Source of the DNA: an uncultured Eubacteriales bacterium
GTDB lineage: Bacteria > Bacillota > Clostridia > Christensenellales > Aristaeellaceae
DNA length: 64,000 bases
Direction of reading: 5' to 3'
NCBI GenBank assembly: GCA_902795275.1
Contig: CADBKQ010000009.1
Span: 1-64,000, forward strand
The first letter of the stretch is position 1. The number at the start of each line of letters is the position of its first letter. The position numbers were made by a program, and so were the translations under genes. Below, in pieces: positions 7,838 through 16,257 of the stretch. The notes under the pieces are model-generated. The model worked only from the letters and a program-made list of their open reading frames with translations, was not told the origin of the DNA and did no database searches.

Positions 7838-7914
7838 GGGATTAGGGATTAGGGATTAGGGATTAGGCATTAGGGATTAGGCATTAGGAATTAGGAATTA
7901 CGAATTACGAATTC
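7838..7914. repeat. heptamer array, GGGATTA family (single arm, 11 units)
   Basis: Eleven consecutive 7-bp units in perfect phase: four GGGATTA, then GGCATTA, GGGATTA, GGCATTA, two GGAATTA, CGAATTA and CGAATTC. Decay increases away from the ssrA side. There is no inverted partner arm. It starts 9 bases from the tmRNA 5' end and so occupies the place of an ssrA promoter. Confidence 0.9.
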
Positions 7915-7953
7915 GGATGCGTTGGGCGGTTTTTCCTCCATGAGCTCCTGAAT

Positions 7954-8427
7954 TTACTCGCCCCGGTTGTTCGTGCGCACCATGCGGGCCATTTCGCGCT
8001 TCACGTCGCGTTCGGCGGTGCTTTCGCGCTTGTCGTGCAGGTGCTTGCCCACGCACAGGCCCAGGTTCAGCTTCATGCGGCCGTCCTTCAGGTAAACATC
8101 CAGGGGCACCAGCGCGTAGCCCTGGCGCTGCACCGCGCTGCCCAGCTTGCGGATCTCGCTCTTGTGGAGCAGCAGGCGCTTGGGCCGGAGCGGATCGGTG
8201 TTGAAGATGTTGCCCTGCTCATAGGGGCTGATGTGCATGCCCTGCACGAAGATTTCGCCGTTCTTCACCATGGCGAAGCTCTCTTTCAAGTTCACCTTGC
8301 CCTGGCGCATGGACTTGACTTCCGTGCCTTTCAGCTCGATGCCGCACTCGATGCTTTCCTCAATGAAGAAATCGTGGCGCGCCTTTTTGTTCTGCGCAAT
8401 GGGCTTCACGCCCTTCTTCTTGGCCAT
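7954..8427 (-). CDS. smpB: SsrA-binding protein SmpB
   Basis: A 157-residue protein with the SmpB fold: [33 protein letters not shown] at the N-terminus, [11 protein letters not shown], the [11 protein letters not shown] segment and a basic C-terminal tail ([19 protein letters not shown]) that mimics the mRNA path in trans-translation. The Met at 8427 is preceded by AAGGAGG; a longer frame adds eight unlikely residues. It binds tmRNA, whose gene is the next one downstream. Confidence 0.95.
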   Translation of the reverse strand: MAKKKGVKPIAQNKKARHDFFIEESIECGIELKGTEVKSMRQGKVNLKESFAMVKNGEIFVQGMHISPYEQGNIFNTDPLRPKRLLLHKSEIRKLGSAVQRQGYALVPLDVYLKDGRMKLNLGLCVGKHLHDKRESTAERDVKREMARMVRTNNRGE

Positions 8428-8478
8428 CGGCAGCGCCCTCCTTTCCCCCATCGTGTCCGCATCCTGATGACGGAAACG

Positions 8479-8507
8479 ATTATATCACAGCGCTATGGGA
8501 TTTGCAA
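8479..8507 (-). promoter_or_regulatory. promoter of smpB (and probably ssrA)
   Basis: TTGCAA (8502-8507), 17 bases, TATAAT (8479-8484) on the minus strand, about 50 bases before the smpB start. As no promoter is visible before ssrA, the two genes may be cotranscribed. Confidence 0.6.
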
Positions 8508-8553
8508 TAACCCTGTGGTTGAAATCCGCCGGATCAATTGATCGTTAGTTACG

Positions 8554-8766
8554 ATTCAGGTATTTCTGGGGGAACCGCTCTTTGGTGTCCAAAGAGCGGT
8601 TCCCCCAGACCCCTTCCGAGAAAAACAATAAGAAACACATTCCCCAGCAAGTATTCAGATCATACGGAACGTTACTGTTTTTGCTTTCTTGGAAGGGGGG
8701 CTGGGGCGAACCATTCTTTGGCATCCAAAGAATGGTTCCCCCCAGAAAACTCTCCGTTACCTGAAT
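8554..8766. repeat. 213-bp inverted-repeat element with two long hairpins (MITE-like)
   Basis: The ends are a perfect 9-bp inverted repeat (ATTCAGGTA at 8554-8562, TACCTGAAT at 8758-8766). Next to each end is a hairpin: a perfect 20-bp stem at 8566-8608 (loop TGT) and a 21-bp stem with one mismatch at 8701-8745 (loop CAT). The two stems share the frame CTGGGGG-AACC...CTTTGG. The inner flanks (CCCCTTCC...AAACA and its complement) are also inverted. No clear target duplication or transposase is present. The inner sequence could also act as a terminator between smpB and nrdG. Open frames through it are products of the symmetry. Confidence 0.7.
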
Positions 8767-8777
8767 AATAACGTTCG

Positions 8778-9284
8778 TTACCACACCGGCGGCGTCCAGA
8801 GCACGACCTTGTTTTCACGGAGGGAGGCGGGTACGTTGATCAAGCGCTGGTTTTTGCTACCGCGGTAATCCAGTTCCAAGGATTTTTGCCCCATGATGAA
8901 AGGCCCGTCCACCAGCACGTCCACCTGCCGCAGCAGCGCCATCCGGTCAGGATCATTCTGGCTGATCAGTTCTTCCCAGGTATAGCCGGTATAGCACCAC
9001 ACGTTCATCCCGTTTCCGTGGGCGGCTTTTGCCAGCTCCAGGCAGGGCGCGGGCTGTTCCATGGGTTCCCCGCCGGACAGGGTGATACCGGAGAGCAGCG
9101 GGTTTTTCTTCATCTTCGCGATCAGATTGTCCGTATCCTCCTCATGCCCGCCCAGCGGGTCGTGGGTTTCGGGGTTATGGCAGCCGGGGCAGTGGTGGGA
9201 ACAGCCTTGCACGAACACCGCGTACCGCAGGCCCGGCCCGTCCACGATGCTGTCGTTCACCGTTCCGGCAATTTGAATCCTCAT
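8778..9284 (-). CDS. nrdG: anaerobic ribonucleotide reductase activating protein (radical SAM)
   Basis: A 168-residue radical SAM enzyme with the NrdG pattern: DGPGLRYAVFVQGCSHHCPGCHNPETHD, where the Cys-x3-Cys-x2-Cys motif binds the 4Fe-4S cluster, then GITLSGGEPMEQ and VLVDGPFI. It makes the glycyl radical on the class III reductase NrdD, supplying dNTPs without oxygen. The Met at 9284 is chosen for GAAGGATATACAG and family length. nrdD is not in this window and the neighbours are unrelated. Confidence 0.92.
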   Translation of the reverse strand: MRIQIAGTVNDSIVDGPGLRYAVFVQGCSHHCPGCHNPETHDPLGGHEEDTDNLIAKMKKNPLLSGITLSGGEPMEQPAPCLELAKAAHGNGMNVWCYTGYTWEELISQNDPDRMALLRQVDVLVDGPFIMGQKSLELDYRGSKNQRLINVPASLRENKVVLWTPPVW

Positions 9285-9344
9285 CTGTATATCCTTCTTT
9301 CTTCGCGGAAAACGGCGTGCGGGTCCGCGCACGCCGTTCTGTTA

Positions 9345-10067
9345 TCATACGACTGATTTTTCCGGATTGTCCGGCGCAGTCTGTTCGGTCATCCAGTCCT
9401 CCTGCTCGCCGCGCCCGGCCTCCAGAAGGGCGTTAAAGAACGGAATGACGTTCGCGTCGTTCTGGTTGTTCACCGTAATGACGGCGTACAGATCGCGGTT
9501 GTCAATCTGCATCCCGTTCATGAAGCCATAAAAGCTCTGAAGCGGAATGCCGAACAGATGCGTGCTCGTCCTGACGGGCAGGTTCTGGTCGTCATATTCC
9601 TCGACGAAAGCCACATAGCCTTTGGTCAGGTCAATATCGGATACGTTGATCGTTCCGTCCGCCACCAGATCTTCCAGCGGCAGGAATCCGCCCTGCCCGG
9701 CGTAGGACTTGAAATACTGCTCCGAGAGGAAATAAATGTCGGCTTCTCCCGCGGCCATGTACGTCATCAGCTGGATCGTGGTGGTGTAATCATCCACGGT
9801 GGTGAGCACCACGGAGGACACCGTTTCCATCTCGGGCACCGTTTCCTTCCAGATGGGTTCCAGGAAAGCATCGATCACTTCGGTGGACCCGATATTGGAC
9901 TGGATGTAAACGTCGATCCGCTTATCCTGCGGCGAGCGGTAGGCTGTCGTGGTATAGATCAGGCTCCAGCCCATCACGACGCAGACAGCCATCACGATAT
10001 ACTTCCAGCCGTTGTAGGTGACGTGATGCTTCAGGGTTTCCCGATTGACGGGCGTATGAATCCGCAT
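9345..10067 (-). CDS. membrane-anchored protein with an extracellular binding-protein-like domain
   Basis: A 240-residue protein: short cytoplasmic N-terminus, one membrane helix (about 24-41, YIVMAVCVVMGWSLIY) and an outside domain of some 190 residues. That domain has features of solute-binding proteins (DVYIQSNIGSTEVIDAFLEPIWKETVPE, then AAGEADIYFLSEQYFKSYAGQGGFLPLEDL, ending LLEAG), but it is shorter than a full binding protein and no permease is nearby. It may be a sensor or a minimal binding domain. The Met at 10067 follows AAGGAG; a TTG ten codons earlier is less likely. Confidence 0.65.
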   Translation of the reverse strand: MRIHTPVNRETLKHHVTYNGWKYIVMAVCVVMGWSLIYTTTAYRSPQDKRIDVYIQSNIGSTEVIDAFLEPIWKETVPEMETVSSVVLTTVDDYTTTIQLMTYMAAGEADIYFLSEQYFKSYAGQGGFLPLEDLVADGTINVSDIDLTKGYVAFVEEYDDQNLPVRTSTHLFGIPLQSFYGFMNGMQIDNRDLYAVITVNNQNDANVIPFFNALLEAGRGEQEDWMTEQTAPDNPEKSVV

Positions 10068-10123
10068 GGCCGGCGACGCTCCTTCAAAAGAAATCAAAAG
10101 CGGCAGAACTCCACTTTTGAATT

Positions 10124-10153
10124 ATTTTACCACCGCGAACGCCCGCGCGTCAA
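10124..10153 (-). promoter_or_regulatory. promoter of the anchored binding-like protein gene
   Basis: TTGACG (10148-10153), 18 bases, TAAAAT (10124-10129) on the minus strand, about 57 bases before the start codon. Confidence 0.55.
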
Positions 10154-10186
10154 CGGTTCGGGAATGCTTGCCACGATTTTGACGCT

Positions 10187-11134
10187 TTACAGCAGCTTCA
10201 CCAGTTCGTCCCGCACCCCGTCCAGCCGGCTGTCGCTGAGGCCGAAGTCCATTTCCTTGTAGCTCCAGGCGCTGCGGGAGATGCCGTACTTTTCAAAAGC
10301 CTCGTGAATCTGCCCGTACCACTTCACGGTATCCTCCGGCGACGCCTTGTCGATCACGCCGTACTCGCCGCAGTACAGCAGCGCGCCGTACTTCTTCGCC
10401 GTTTCGAGGGCGGGGGCGAACAGCTTGTCAAAGTAATCCGCAGGCAGTGCGGCTTCTTCAAAGCTCATATCCCGGTTCACGTCCACATGGGACACCCAGT
10501 AGGCGTGCTGATGGGTGAAAACAAGCGGATCGTAGCAATGGAAATTGTAGACCACTTTGCCGTCGTAGGGCGCGTCCAGGAAAGGCACCGCGTAGGGCGC
10601 GTTGTTGTGGTAGCTGCCCACCAGGATCAGCGTGTCCGGCGCGATGGCCCGGATGCGGCGGATGGCGTTTTTCACGATGCCGTTCCAGGTGGTGATGACG
10701 CTTTCATCCGTCACTTCGTTGAGCAGCTCGAAGGCCACGTTTTTGCTCATGCCGCCGTAATGCCGGGCGATTTCCTCCCACAGGCGGTAGAAGCGCTCCT
10801 GGTATTTTTCGCTCTCAAAGAAGCCCGCTTCCTTTTCGCCCGCGTCAAAGGAATAGCCCGCCGTCTTGTGCAGGTCGATCACCGCGTTCAAGCCGTATTC
10901 CCGGCACCAGCCGATGGCCTTTTCGATGCGGGCGAAGCCGTCTCCCTTATACGTGCCGTCCTCGTTTTCCAGCACGTTGTAATCCACCGGGATGCGCACG
11001 TGGTCAGCGCCCCAGGAGGCGACGACCGCAATATCCTTTTTCTCGATGAAGTGTTCCAGCCGTTCCCGGGAATAATCGCACTGGCTCATCCAGCCGCCCA
11101 GGTTCACGCCGCGGTAAAACCCATACTTTTTCAT
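10187..11134 (-). CDS. glycoside hydrolase family 5 enzyme, cytoplasmic
   Basis: A 315-residue GH5-type (beta/alpha)8 enzyme without signal peptide or binding module. Visible are FYRGVNLGGWM, ADHVRIPVDY, NAVIDLHK, the acid/base Glu140 in ELLNE, the HCYDP segment and the nucleophile Glu257 in YCGEYGV. Substrate is probably a beta-linked gluco- or manno-oligosaccharide taken into the cell, since nothing suggests export. The start follows AAAGGAG. It is 18 bases downstream of glnN on the same strand, so it may be cotranscribed with it. Confidence 0.85.
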   Translation of the reverse strand: MKKYGFYRGVNLGGWMSQCDYSRERLEHFIEKKDIAVVASWGADHVRIPVDYNVLENEDGTYKGDGFARIEKAIGWCREYGLNAVIDLHKTAGYSFDAGEKEAGFFESEKYQERFYRLWEEIARHYGGMSKNVAFELLNEVTDESVITTWNGIVKNAIRRIRAIAPDTLILVGSYHNNAPYAVPFLDAPYDGKVVYNFHCYDPLVFTHQHAYWVSHVDVNRDMSFEEAALPADYFDKLFAPALETAKKYGALLYCGEYGVIDKASPEDTVKWYGQIHEAFEKYGISRSAWSYKEMDFGLSDSRLDGVRDELVKLL

Positions 11135-11152
11135 TTTCGCCCGCTCCTTTCT

Positions 11153-13240
11153 TTACTTGGTCGTCAGCAATTGTCCGTATCCCGGGAAGGGCCACAGCCC
11201 GCTGTCCACGATCATTTCCGCCTCATCCACCGACGCGCGGAGGGCTTCCATGTTTTTCACGATACTGTCCCGGCAGTGGCGCGCCTGCGCCAACGGATCG
11301 TCCGCGGTGTTCAGGCTTTCCACGCTGCCGCGGAGTGCTTCGTTTTTCTGCTGAATCGTGTTTGACAAATCGGAAAGCTGTCTCACCAGCTTTTCTTCGC
11401 AGGTCAGCGGCAGGTCGGGAAGGAAGGCTTTCCTGCCCGCTGCCGAAGCCGCCACCCGGCCCGCGTAGGCGATCACGGCGGGAAGGATTTCCTGGTTAGT
11501 CAGATCCAGCATGGTGTGGGCTTCGATGGAAATGATCTTGCAGTAATTTTCTAATTGGATCTCGTACCGGCTGTACAGTTCCTGCCGCGTGTAGACCCGC
11601 TGGCGCTCGAACAGGGCGATATTCTCTTCCGTAATCAGGTACGGCAGCGCGTCCGGTGTGCTGGGCAGGTCGAGCAATCCGCGTTTGTGGGCTTCCTCCC
11701 GCCACGCGGCGGCATAGTTGTTTCCATTAAATATGATGCGCTTGTGGTTGGTGATGGTGTCCACCACAATCTGTTCCACCGTGGCGCGGATGTCCACCGC
11801 GCTTTCCAGCTGGTCGGCGAATTCGCTCAGCACATCCGCCACGATGGTGTTGATCACCACGTTGGGCTCGGCAATGGACTGGGGCGCGCCGGGGCTGCGG
11901 AACTCAAACTTGTTGCCGGTAAAGGCGAAGGGCGAGGTGCGGTTCCGGTCGGTGGAGTCCTTGGGGATGCGGGGCAGGGTGTTGACCCCGATGTTCATTT
12001 CCAGCTTTTCCCCGGCGGTGTAGGCGTTGTGGTGCTCGATAGCGTCCAGCACCGCTTCCAGCTCGTCGCCTAAAAACATGGAGATAATGGCAGGGGGCGC
12101 TTCGTTGCCGCCCAGGCGGTGGTCGTTGCCCGCGCTGGCGATGGAGATGCGCAGCAAATCCTGGTGCAGATCGACGGCCTTGATCACTGCCACCAGGAAC
12201 AAAAGGAACTGGGCGTTCTCGGCGGGGGTCTCCCCCGGCTCCAGCAGGTTCACGCCGGTGTCGGTGCTCAGACTCCAATTGTTGTGCTTGCCGGAGCCGT
12301 TCACGCCCGCGAAGGGCTTTTCGTGCAGCAGGCAGGCAAAGCCGTGCTTGGCGGCCACCCGCTTCATGATTTCCATGGTCAGCTGGTTGTGGTCGGTAGC
12401 CAGGTTGGCGGTGGTGAACACGGGGGCCAGCTCATGCTGGCAGGGAGCCGCTTCGTTGTGCTCGGTCTTGGCGGACACGCCCAGCTGCCAGAGCTGCTGA
12501 TCCACCTCCTGCATGAACGCCTGCACGCGAGGCTTTAAGTTGCCGAAATAGTGGTCGTCCAACTCCTGGCCCTTGGGCGGGCGCGCGCCGAACAGGGTGC
12601 GGCCGGTGTAAATCAGGTCTTTGCGCTTGTAATACAAATCCCGGTCGATGAGGAAATACTCCTGCTCGGAGCCCACCGTGGGCGTGACCTTCTTCACGTC
12701 GATATGCCCCAGCAGCCGCAGCACCCGCTTGGCCTGGCGGTTGAGCGCTTCGCTGGAACGGAGCAGCGGCGTTTTCTTATCCAGCGCGTGACCGCCGTAG
12801 CTGCAAAACGCCGTGGGGATGCACAGGGTGCCGTCCTTGATAAAGGCGTAGCTGGTGGGATCCCAGGCGGTGTAGCCCCGGGCCTCGAAAGTCGCCCGCA
12901 GGCCGCCCGAAGGGAAGGAGGAAGCGTCCGGCTCGCCCCGCACCAGTTCCTTGCCGCTGAACTCCATGATGGCCCCGCCGCCGTCGATGGGCGACAGGAA
13001 GGAATCGTGCTTTTCGGCGGTGATGCCCGTCATGGGCTGGAACCAGTGGGTATAGTGGGTCGCGCCTTTTTCAACCGCCCAGTCCTTCATGGTGTTCGCC
13101 ACCACGCTGGCGACTTCCAGGTTCAGGCTCTTGCCCTCCGCGATGGTGCGGTGCAGGGCTTTATACGTTTCCTTGGGCAGGCGCTGGCGCATCACCGCGT
13201 CATTGAACACCAGGCTTCCGAAGGTTTCCTGTAAACTCAT
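11153..13240 (-). CDS. glnN: glutamine synthetase type III
   Basis: A 695-residue enzyme, the large GSIII form, which makes glutamine from glutamate, ammonia and ATP and is common in anaerobic Firmicutes and Bacteroides. Typical features are [17 protein letters not shown] near the N-terminus, the ATP- and glutamate-binding regions ([54 protein letters not shown]) and FRSPGAP. The Met at 13240 follows GGAGGAAAAACGGAAC. A consensus promoter and a terminator-like hairpin precede it, suggesting control by attenuation. With isocitrate dehydrogenase and (Re)-citrate synthase elsewhere in the window it outlines the route from acetyl-CoA to glutamine. Confidence 0.95.
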   Translation of the reverse strand: MSLQETFGSLVFNDAVMRQRLPKETYKALHRTIAEGKSLNLEVASVVANTMKDWAVEKGATHYTHWFQPMTGITAEKHDSFLSPIDGGGAIMEFSGKELVRGEPDASSFPSGGLRATFEARGYTAWDPTSYAFIKDGTLCIPTAFCSYGGHALDKKTPLLRSSEALNRQAKRVLRLLGHIDVKKVTPTVGSEQEYFLIDRDLYYKRKDLIYTGRTLFGARPPKGQELDDHYFGNLKPRVQAFMQEVDQQLWQLGVSAKTEHNEAAPCQHELAPVFTTANLATDHNQLTMEIMKRVAAKHGFACLLHEKPFAGVNGSGKHNNWSLSTDTGVNLLEPGETPAENAQFLLFLVAVIKAVDLHQDLLRISIASAGNDHRLGGNEAPPAIISMFLGDELEAVLDAIEHHNAYTAGEKLEMNIGVNTLPRIPKDSTDRNRTSPFAFTGNKFEFRSPGAPQSIAEPNVVINTIVADVLSEFADQLESAVDIRATVEQIVVDTITNHKRIIFNGNNYAAAWREEAHKRGLLDLPSTPDALPYLITEENIALFERQRVYTRQELYSRYEIQLENYCKIISIEAHTMLDLTNQEILPAVIAYAGRVAASAAGRKAFLPDLPLTCEEKLVRQLSDLSNTIQQKNEALRGSVESLNTADDPLAQARHCRDSIVKNMEALRASVDEAEMIVDSGLWPFPGYGQLLTTK

Positions 13241-13270
13241 GTTCCGTTTTTCCTCCGTGACCGCAATTTC

Positions 13271-13304
13271 AGAAAAAGCGCCGCTGAGTTCACTGCGGCG
13301 CTTT
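13271..13304 (-). terminator. leader terminator (putative attenuator) of glnN
   Basis: Arms AAAGCGCCGC (13275-13284) and GCGGCGCTTT (13295-13304) around a 10-base loop; on the minus strand the stem is followed by TTTTT. It starts about 11 bases after the predicted transcription start and ends about 30 bases before the glnN start, so it would stop transcription unless overridden. Confidence 0.65.
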
Positions 13305-13321
13305 GGGATTTTACGTTGGAA

Positions 13322-13350
13322 ATTATATGCTTTTTCGGGCGTAATGTCAA
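13322..13350 (-). promoter_or_regulatory. consensus sigma-A promoter of glnN
   Basis: On the minus strand TTGACA (13345-13350), 17 bases, TATAAT (13322-13327): a perfect match to the housekeeping consensus. Such a strong promoter ahead of a leader terminator fits control after initiation. Confidence 0.85.
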
Positions 13351-13359
13351 GAAAAATAA

Positions 13360-13466
13360 GTAGGAGGTAGGAGGTTAAATAGCGTTCAATCAGAAAATGC
13401 ACATGCAGAGCGTCAGCCTGTGCAAAACACTCCACAACCTCCTACTTCCTACCTTCTACCTCCTGC
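13360..13466. repeat. inverted heptamer array, GTAGGAG family
   Basis: Left arm: two GTAGGAG units plus GTT (13360-13376). Right arm: CTCCTAC, TTCCTAC, CTTCTAC, CTCCTGC (13439-13466), the reverse complement type. The unique spacer is about 62 bases. This is the only member of this sequence family in the window, but unit length and layout match the other arrays. It separates serA from the glnN promoter. Confidence 0.8.
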
Positions 13467-13473
13467 CTTTATC

Positions 13474-14637
13474 TCATACCACGCGCACCCGAACCACGTT
13501 GTTCAGCTTGCCCAGGGCGGCGATCAGGGTGTCGTCGGGCTGCTGGGTCAGCTCCAGCACGGAAACGGCCATGTCGCCCTTGCTCTTGTTCAGCATGTTC
13601 TGGATGTTGATGCCCCGGCCGGAAATCAGGCTGGAAATGTTGCTCACCACGCCGGGGACGTTCTTGTGGATAGCCAGGATGCGGGTGCCTTCGGGAATGC
13701 CCAGGGAGATTTCGGGCAGGTTCACGCTGTTGCGGATGATGCCCTTTTCCAGGTAATCCTTGATTTCATTGGCAGCCATTTCAGCGCAGCGCTCTTCGCT
13801 CTCCGGGGTGGACGCGCCCAGGTGGGGCAGGCACACCACATGGGGGGTATCCGCCAGCGCGTTGCAGGCAAAGTCGGTCACGTATCCGGCCAGCTGCCCT
13901 TCGGCGATGGCTTCCTTCACATCTTCCGGAATCGCCAGTTCGCCGCGGGAGAAGTTCATGATGCGCACGCCCTTTTTCAGGCTGCTGATGAACGCCTTGT
14001 TGATGGTGCCGCGGGTGGAATCCATGAGCGGGATATGGAAGGTGATGTAATCCGCGTCCTTCACCGCCGCTTCCATGCTGTCGGCGTGATGGATGGAGGT
14101 GGACAGGGACCAGGCGTGCTGCACGGAGATGTAGGGGTCATAGCCCACCACGTTCATGCCCATGCCCCGGGAAGCGGCGTTGGCCACCAGCGCGCCGATG
14201 GCTCCCAGGCCGATGACCGCCAGCTTTTTGCCGCGAAGCTCAGGGCCCACGAACTGGCTCTTTTTCTTCTCCACCAGCTTTTCCAGGCCTTCCGCGTCCT
14301 TGTTTTCCTTTACCCAGGCGATGCCGCCCGCGATGTCGCGGGAGGACAGCAGCAGGCCCGCGATGACCAGTTCCGCCACGGCGTTGGCGTTCGCGCCGGG
14401 GGTATTGAACACCACGATGCCCTGCTCGGAGCATTTCTGGATGGGGATGTTGTTGACGCCCGCGCCCGCCCTCGCAATCGCCAGCAGGGAATCCGGGAAT
14501 ACCATGTCGTGCATGGCGGCGCTGCGCACCAGGATGGCGTCGGGGGTGGGTTCCTCGGCGGACACCGTGTACTGCCCCGCGGACAGGACTTCGTGAATGA
14601 TGGGCGAAATGCTGTTCAAGGTTTGGATTTTATACAT
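13474..14637 (-). CDS. serA: D-3-phosphoglycerate dehydrogenase
   Basis: A 387-residue enzyme for the first step of serine synthesis. N-terminal substrate half, then the NAD-binding domain (KKLAVIGLGAIGALVANAA), the catalytic pieces NFSRGELA, DFACN and LPHLGASTPESEERCA, and a C-terminal ACT domain (ILAIHKNVPGVVSNISSLIS to the end) that usually senses serine. This is the compact form without the extra domain of longer enzymes. Start set by AAAAGGAG. serC lies upstream on the same strand with a heptamer array between, so the pair covers two of the three steps. Confidence 0.95.
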   Translation of the reverse strand: MYKIQTLNSISPIIHEVLSAGQYTVSAEEPTPDAILVRSAAMHDMVFPDSLLAIARAGAGVNNIPIQKCSEQGIVVFNTPGANANAVAELVIAGLLLSSRDIAGGIAWVKENKDAEGLEKLVEKKKSQFVGPELRGKKLAVIGLGAIGALVANAASRGMGMNVVGYDPYISVQHAWSLSTSIHHADSMEAAVKDADYITFHIPLMDSTRGTINKAFISSLKKGVRIMNFSRGELAIPEDVKEAIAEGQLAGYVTDFACNALADTPHVVCLPHLGASTPESEERCAEMAANEIKDYLEKGIIRNSVNLPEISLGIPEGTRILAIHKNVPGVVSNISSLISGRGINIQNMLNKSKGDMAVSVLELTQQPDDTLIAALGKLNNVVRVRVV

Positions 14638-14670
14638 GACGGATTTGCTCCTTTTCTGTTTTAGCGATGA

Positions 14671-14783
14671 GGGAATAGGGATTAGGGATTAGGAAAGAAG
14701 ACGGAACAAATCGCTGTTTTATCTTCGTGAACAGCTTAGATCAAATCAGGCCAACTAATCCCTATTCCCTAATCCCTAATCCC
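14671..14783. repeat. inverted heptamer array, GGGATTA family
   Basis: Left arm GGGAATA, GGGATTA, GGGATTA (14671-14691). Right arm TAATCCC, TATTCCC, TAATCCC, TAATCCC (14756-14783). Unique spacer about 64 bases. It lies between serC and serA, so the serCA transcript can fold into a long stem here. Confidence 0.88.
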
Positions 14784-14790
14784 TGAGCTT

Positions 14791-15861
14791 TCAGTTCTGC
14801 GCCTCAAACGCCTTGAGGGTTTCCACCAGGGCCTTGACGCCTTCCATGGGCATGGCGTTGTAGATGCTGGCGCGCATGCCGCCGACGCTGCGGTGGCCCT
14901 TCAGGTTGACCAGGCCGCGGGAAGCGGCGAACTTGACGAAGGCCGCGTCCTTTTCCTTGTCGCCGGTGACGAAGGTCACGTTCATGATGGAGCGGAATTC
15001 CTTCTGGGCGGTGGCGTTGAACAGCTTGCTGTTGTCCAGGTAATCATACAGCAGCGCGGCCTTTTCCTTGTTGACCTTCTCGATGCCTTCCACGCCGCCC
15101 TGCCCTTGCAGCCATTCCATGCACAGGCCCGCCACGTAAATGGCGAAGGTGTTGGGGGTGTTGAGCATGCTGCCGTTGTCGGTCTGCGTCGTCCAGTTCA
15201 GGATCTTGGGGCAGTTCGCGGCGGCATGGCCCAGCAGGTCCTTGCGCACGATCAACACGCACAGGCCGGCAGGCCCGATGTTCTTCTGCGCGCCCGCGTA
15301 CACCACGCCAAACTTGGTGATGTCGTAGGCTTCGCCCAGGATGTTGCTGCTCATGTCCGCGACGAGGGGCGCTTTGCCTTCGGGCAGCTTGGTATAGTGG
15401 GTGCCGTAAATGGTGTTGTTGGTGGTGATATGCAGGTAATCCGCGTCGTCGTTCAGCTTGCCCGCCCATTCGGGGATGTAAACATAATTGTCATCCCGGG
15501 AGGAAGCGACCACGTTCACCTTCAGATACTTCGCCGCTTCGCCCGCAGCTCCGTGGGCGAAGTTGCCGCTGTCGATATAATCCGCTTCGCCCTTCACGCC
15601 CAGGTTCAGGGGCACGGAGGCGAACTGCATCGTCGCGCCGCCGTGGAGGAACAGCACGGAATAAGTGTCCGGAATATGCATGAGCGCCCGGAGCCTTGCT
15701 TCCGCGTCGTCGATAATGGCCTGGTACATGGGGCTGCGATGGCTCATTTCCATTACGCTCATGCCGGTATCGCCGTACACGGGCAGAGCAGCCTTGACCT
15801 TTTCCAGTACCGGGAGGGGCAGCGCGGAGGGGCCGGGAGAGAAATTATAAACGCGATCCAT
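14791..15861 (-). CDS. serC: phosphoserine aminotransferase
   Basis: A 356-residue class V aminotransferase that converts 3-phosphohydroxypyruvate and glutamate to phosphoserine and 2-oxoglutarate. It begins with the family start MDRVYNFSPGPSALP, has GGATMQFASVPLN, the PLP-lysine segment VYAGAQKNIGPAG and the C-terminal GHRSVGGMRASIYNA. The Met at 15861 is chosen for AAAGGTGG and for the family start; an ATG 11 codons upstream gives a non-conserved extension. Promoter at 15943-15971. Confidence 0.95.
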   Translation of the reverse strand: MDRVYNFSPGPSALPLPVLEKVKAALPVYGDTGMSVMEMSHRSPMYQAIIDDAEARLRALMHIPDTYSVLFLHGGATMQFASVPLNLGVKGEADYIDSGNFAHGAAGEAAKYLKVNVVASSRDDNYVYIPEWAGKLNDDADYLHITTNNTIYGTHYTKLPEGKAPLVADMSSNILGEAYDITKFGVVYAGAQKNIGPAGLCVLIVRKDLLGHAAANCPKILNWTTQTDNGSMLNTPNTFAIYVAGLCMEWLQGQGGVEGIEKVNKEKAALLYDYLDNSKLFNATAQKEFRSIMNVTFVTGDKEKDAAFVKFAASRGLVNLKGHRSVGGMRASIYNAMPMEGVKALVETLKAFEAQN

Positions 15862-15901
15862 GATTTGAAATCCACCTTTCTTTGTTGTTAACATGTTTCC
15901 G

Positions 15902-15934
15902 GGTCAAAATTCGCCCGCCGGGCTATTTTTGACC
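15902..15934 (-). promoter_or_regulatory. serC leader hairpin
   Basis: GGTCAAAA (15902-15909) pairs with TTTTGACC (15927-15934), with an inner GCCC/GGGC stem. There is no T-run after it, so it is not a terminator. It sits in the 5' leader of serC and could affect mRNA stability or translation. Confidence 0.4.
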
Positions 15935-15942
15935 GTGAGCGC

Positions 15943-15971
15943 ATCATACCACGTTTCCGGTTTTTATGCAA
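15943..15971 (-). promoter_or_regulatory. promoter of serC-serA
   Basis: TTGCAT (15966-15971), 17 bases, TATGAT (15943-15948) on the minus strand, about 80 bases before the serC start. The -35 is weak, the -10 good. Confidence 0.55.
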
Positions 15972-16129
15972 GAGCGGAAAGGAGAAAAACAATAAGAAAA
16001 CAATGAAAACAATGAATCGGAAAGCCGATAAACGAGTTTTATATTTTCTTCATTCTTCCTTCATAATTTCTAAATACTTCGTAACACTTTTGAAGCATTT
16101 AAGCACAATATCTTGTATCTGTCCGTTTG

Positions 16130-16197
16130 TGTCGAACGAAATATAGTGTATTCGCAGAGATTCGACAAGTTTTTCTCTTGCTTATAACGTTTCGACG
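16130..16197 (+). promoter_or_regulatory. three Spo0A-box-like sites upstream of the Spo0E-like gene
   Basis: The Spo0A core TGTCGAA occurs at 16130-16136; its complement TTCGACA at 16161-16167 (extended CTTGTCGAA on the minus strand); and TTCGACG at 16191-16197. Centres are about 30 bases, three helical turns, apart, on one face of the DNA. The stretch 15972-16250 has no gene; a -10-like TATAAC lies at 16183-16188 but no clear -35. Confidence 0.5.
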
Positions 16198-16257
16198 GTA
16201 TATGCTGTTTATCGGAAACAGGATTCCTCAGAATTCAGCAAAAGGAGATTGATGATC

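Noticed and set aside
7838..7914. Telomere-like or CRISPR-like repeat
   Set aside because: Units are contiguous 7-mers without spacers and lie within a gene-dense chromosome; neither idea fits.
8538..8784. Open frames on both strands with similar peptides
   Set aside because: They are mirror products of the inverted-repeat element, without ribosome sites or family features.
15862..15971. T-box or serine riboswitch before serC
   Set aside because: A hairpin is present, but no T-box sequence or antiterminator pair was found.
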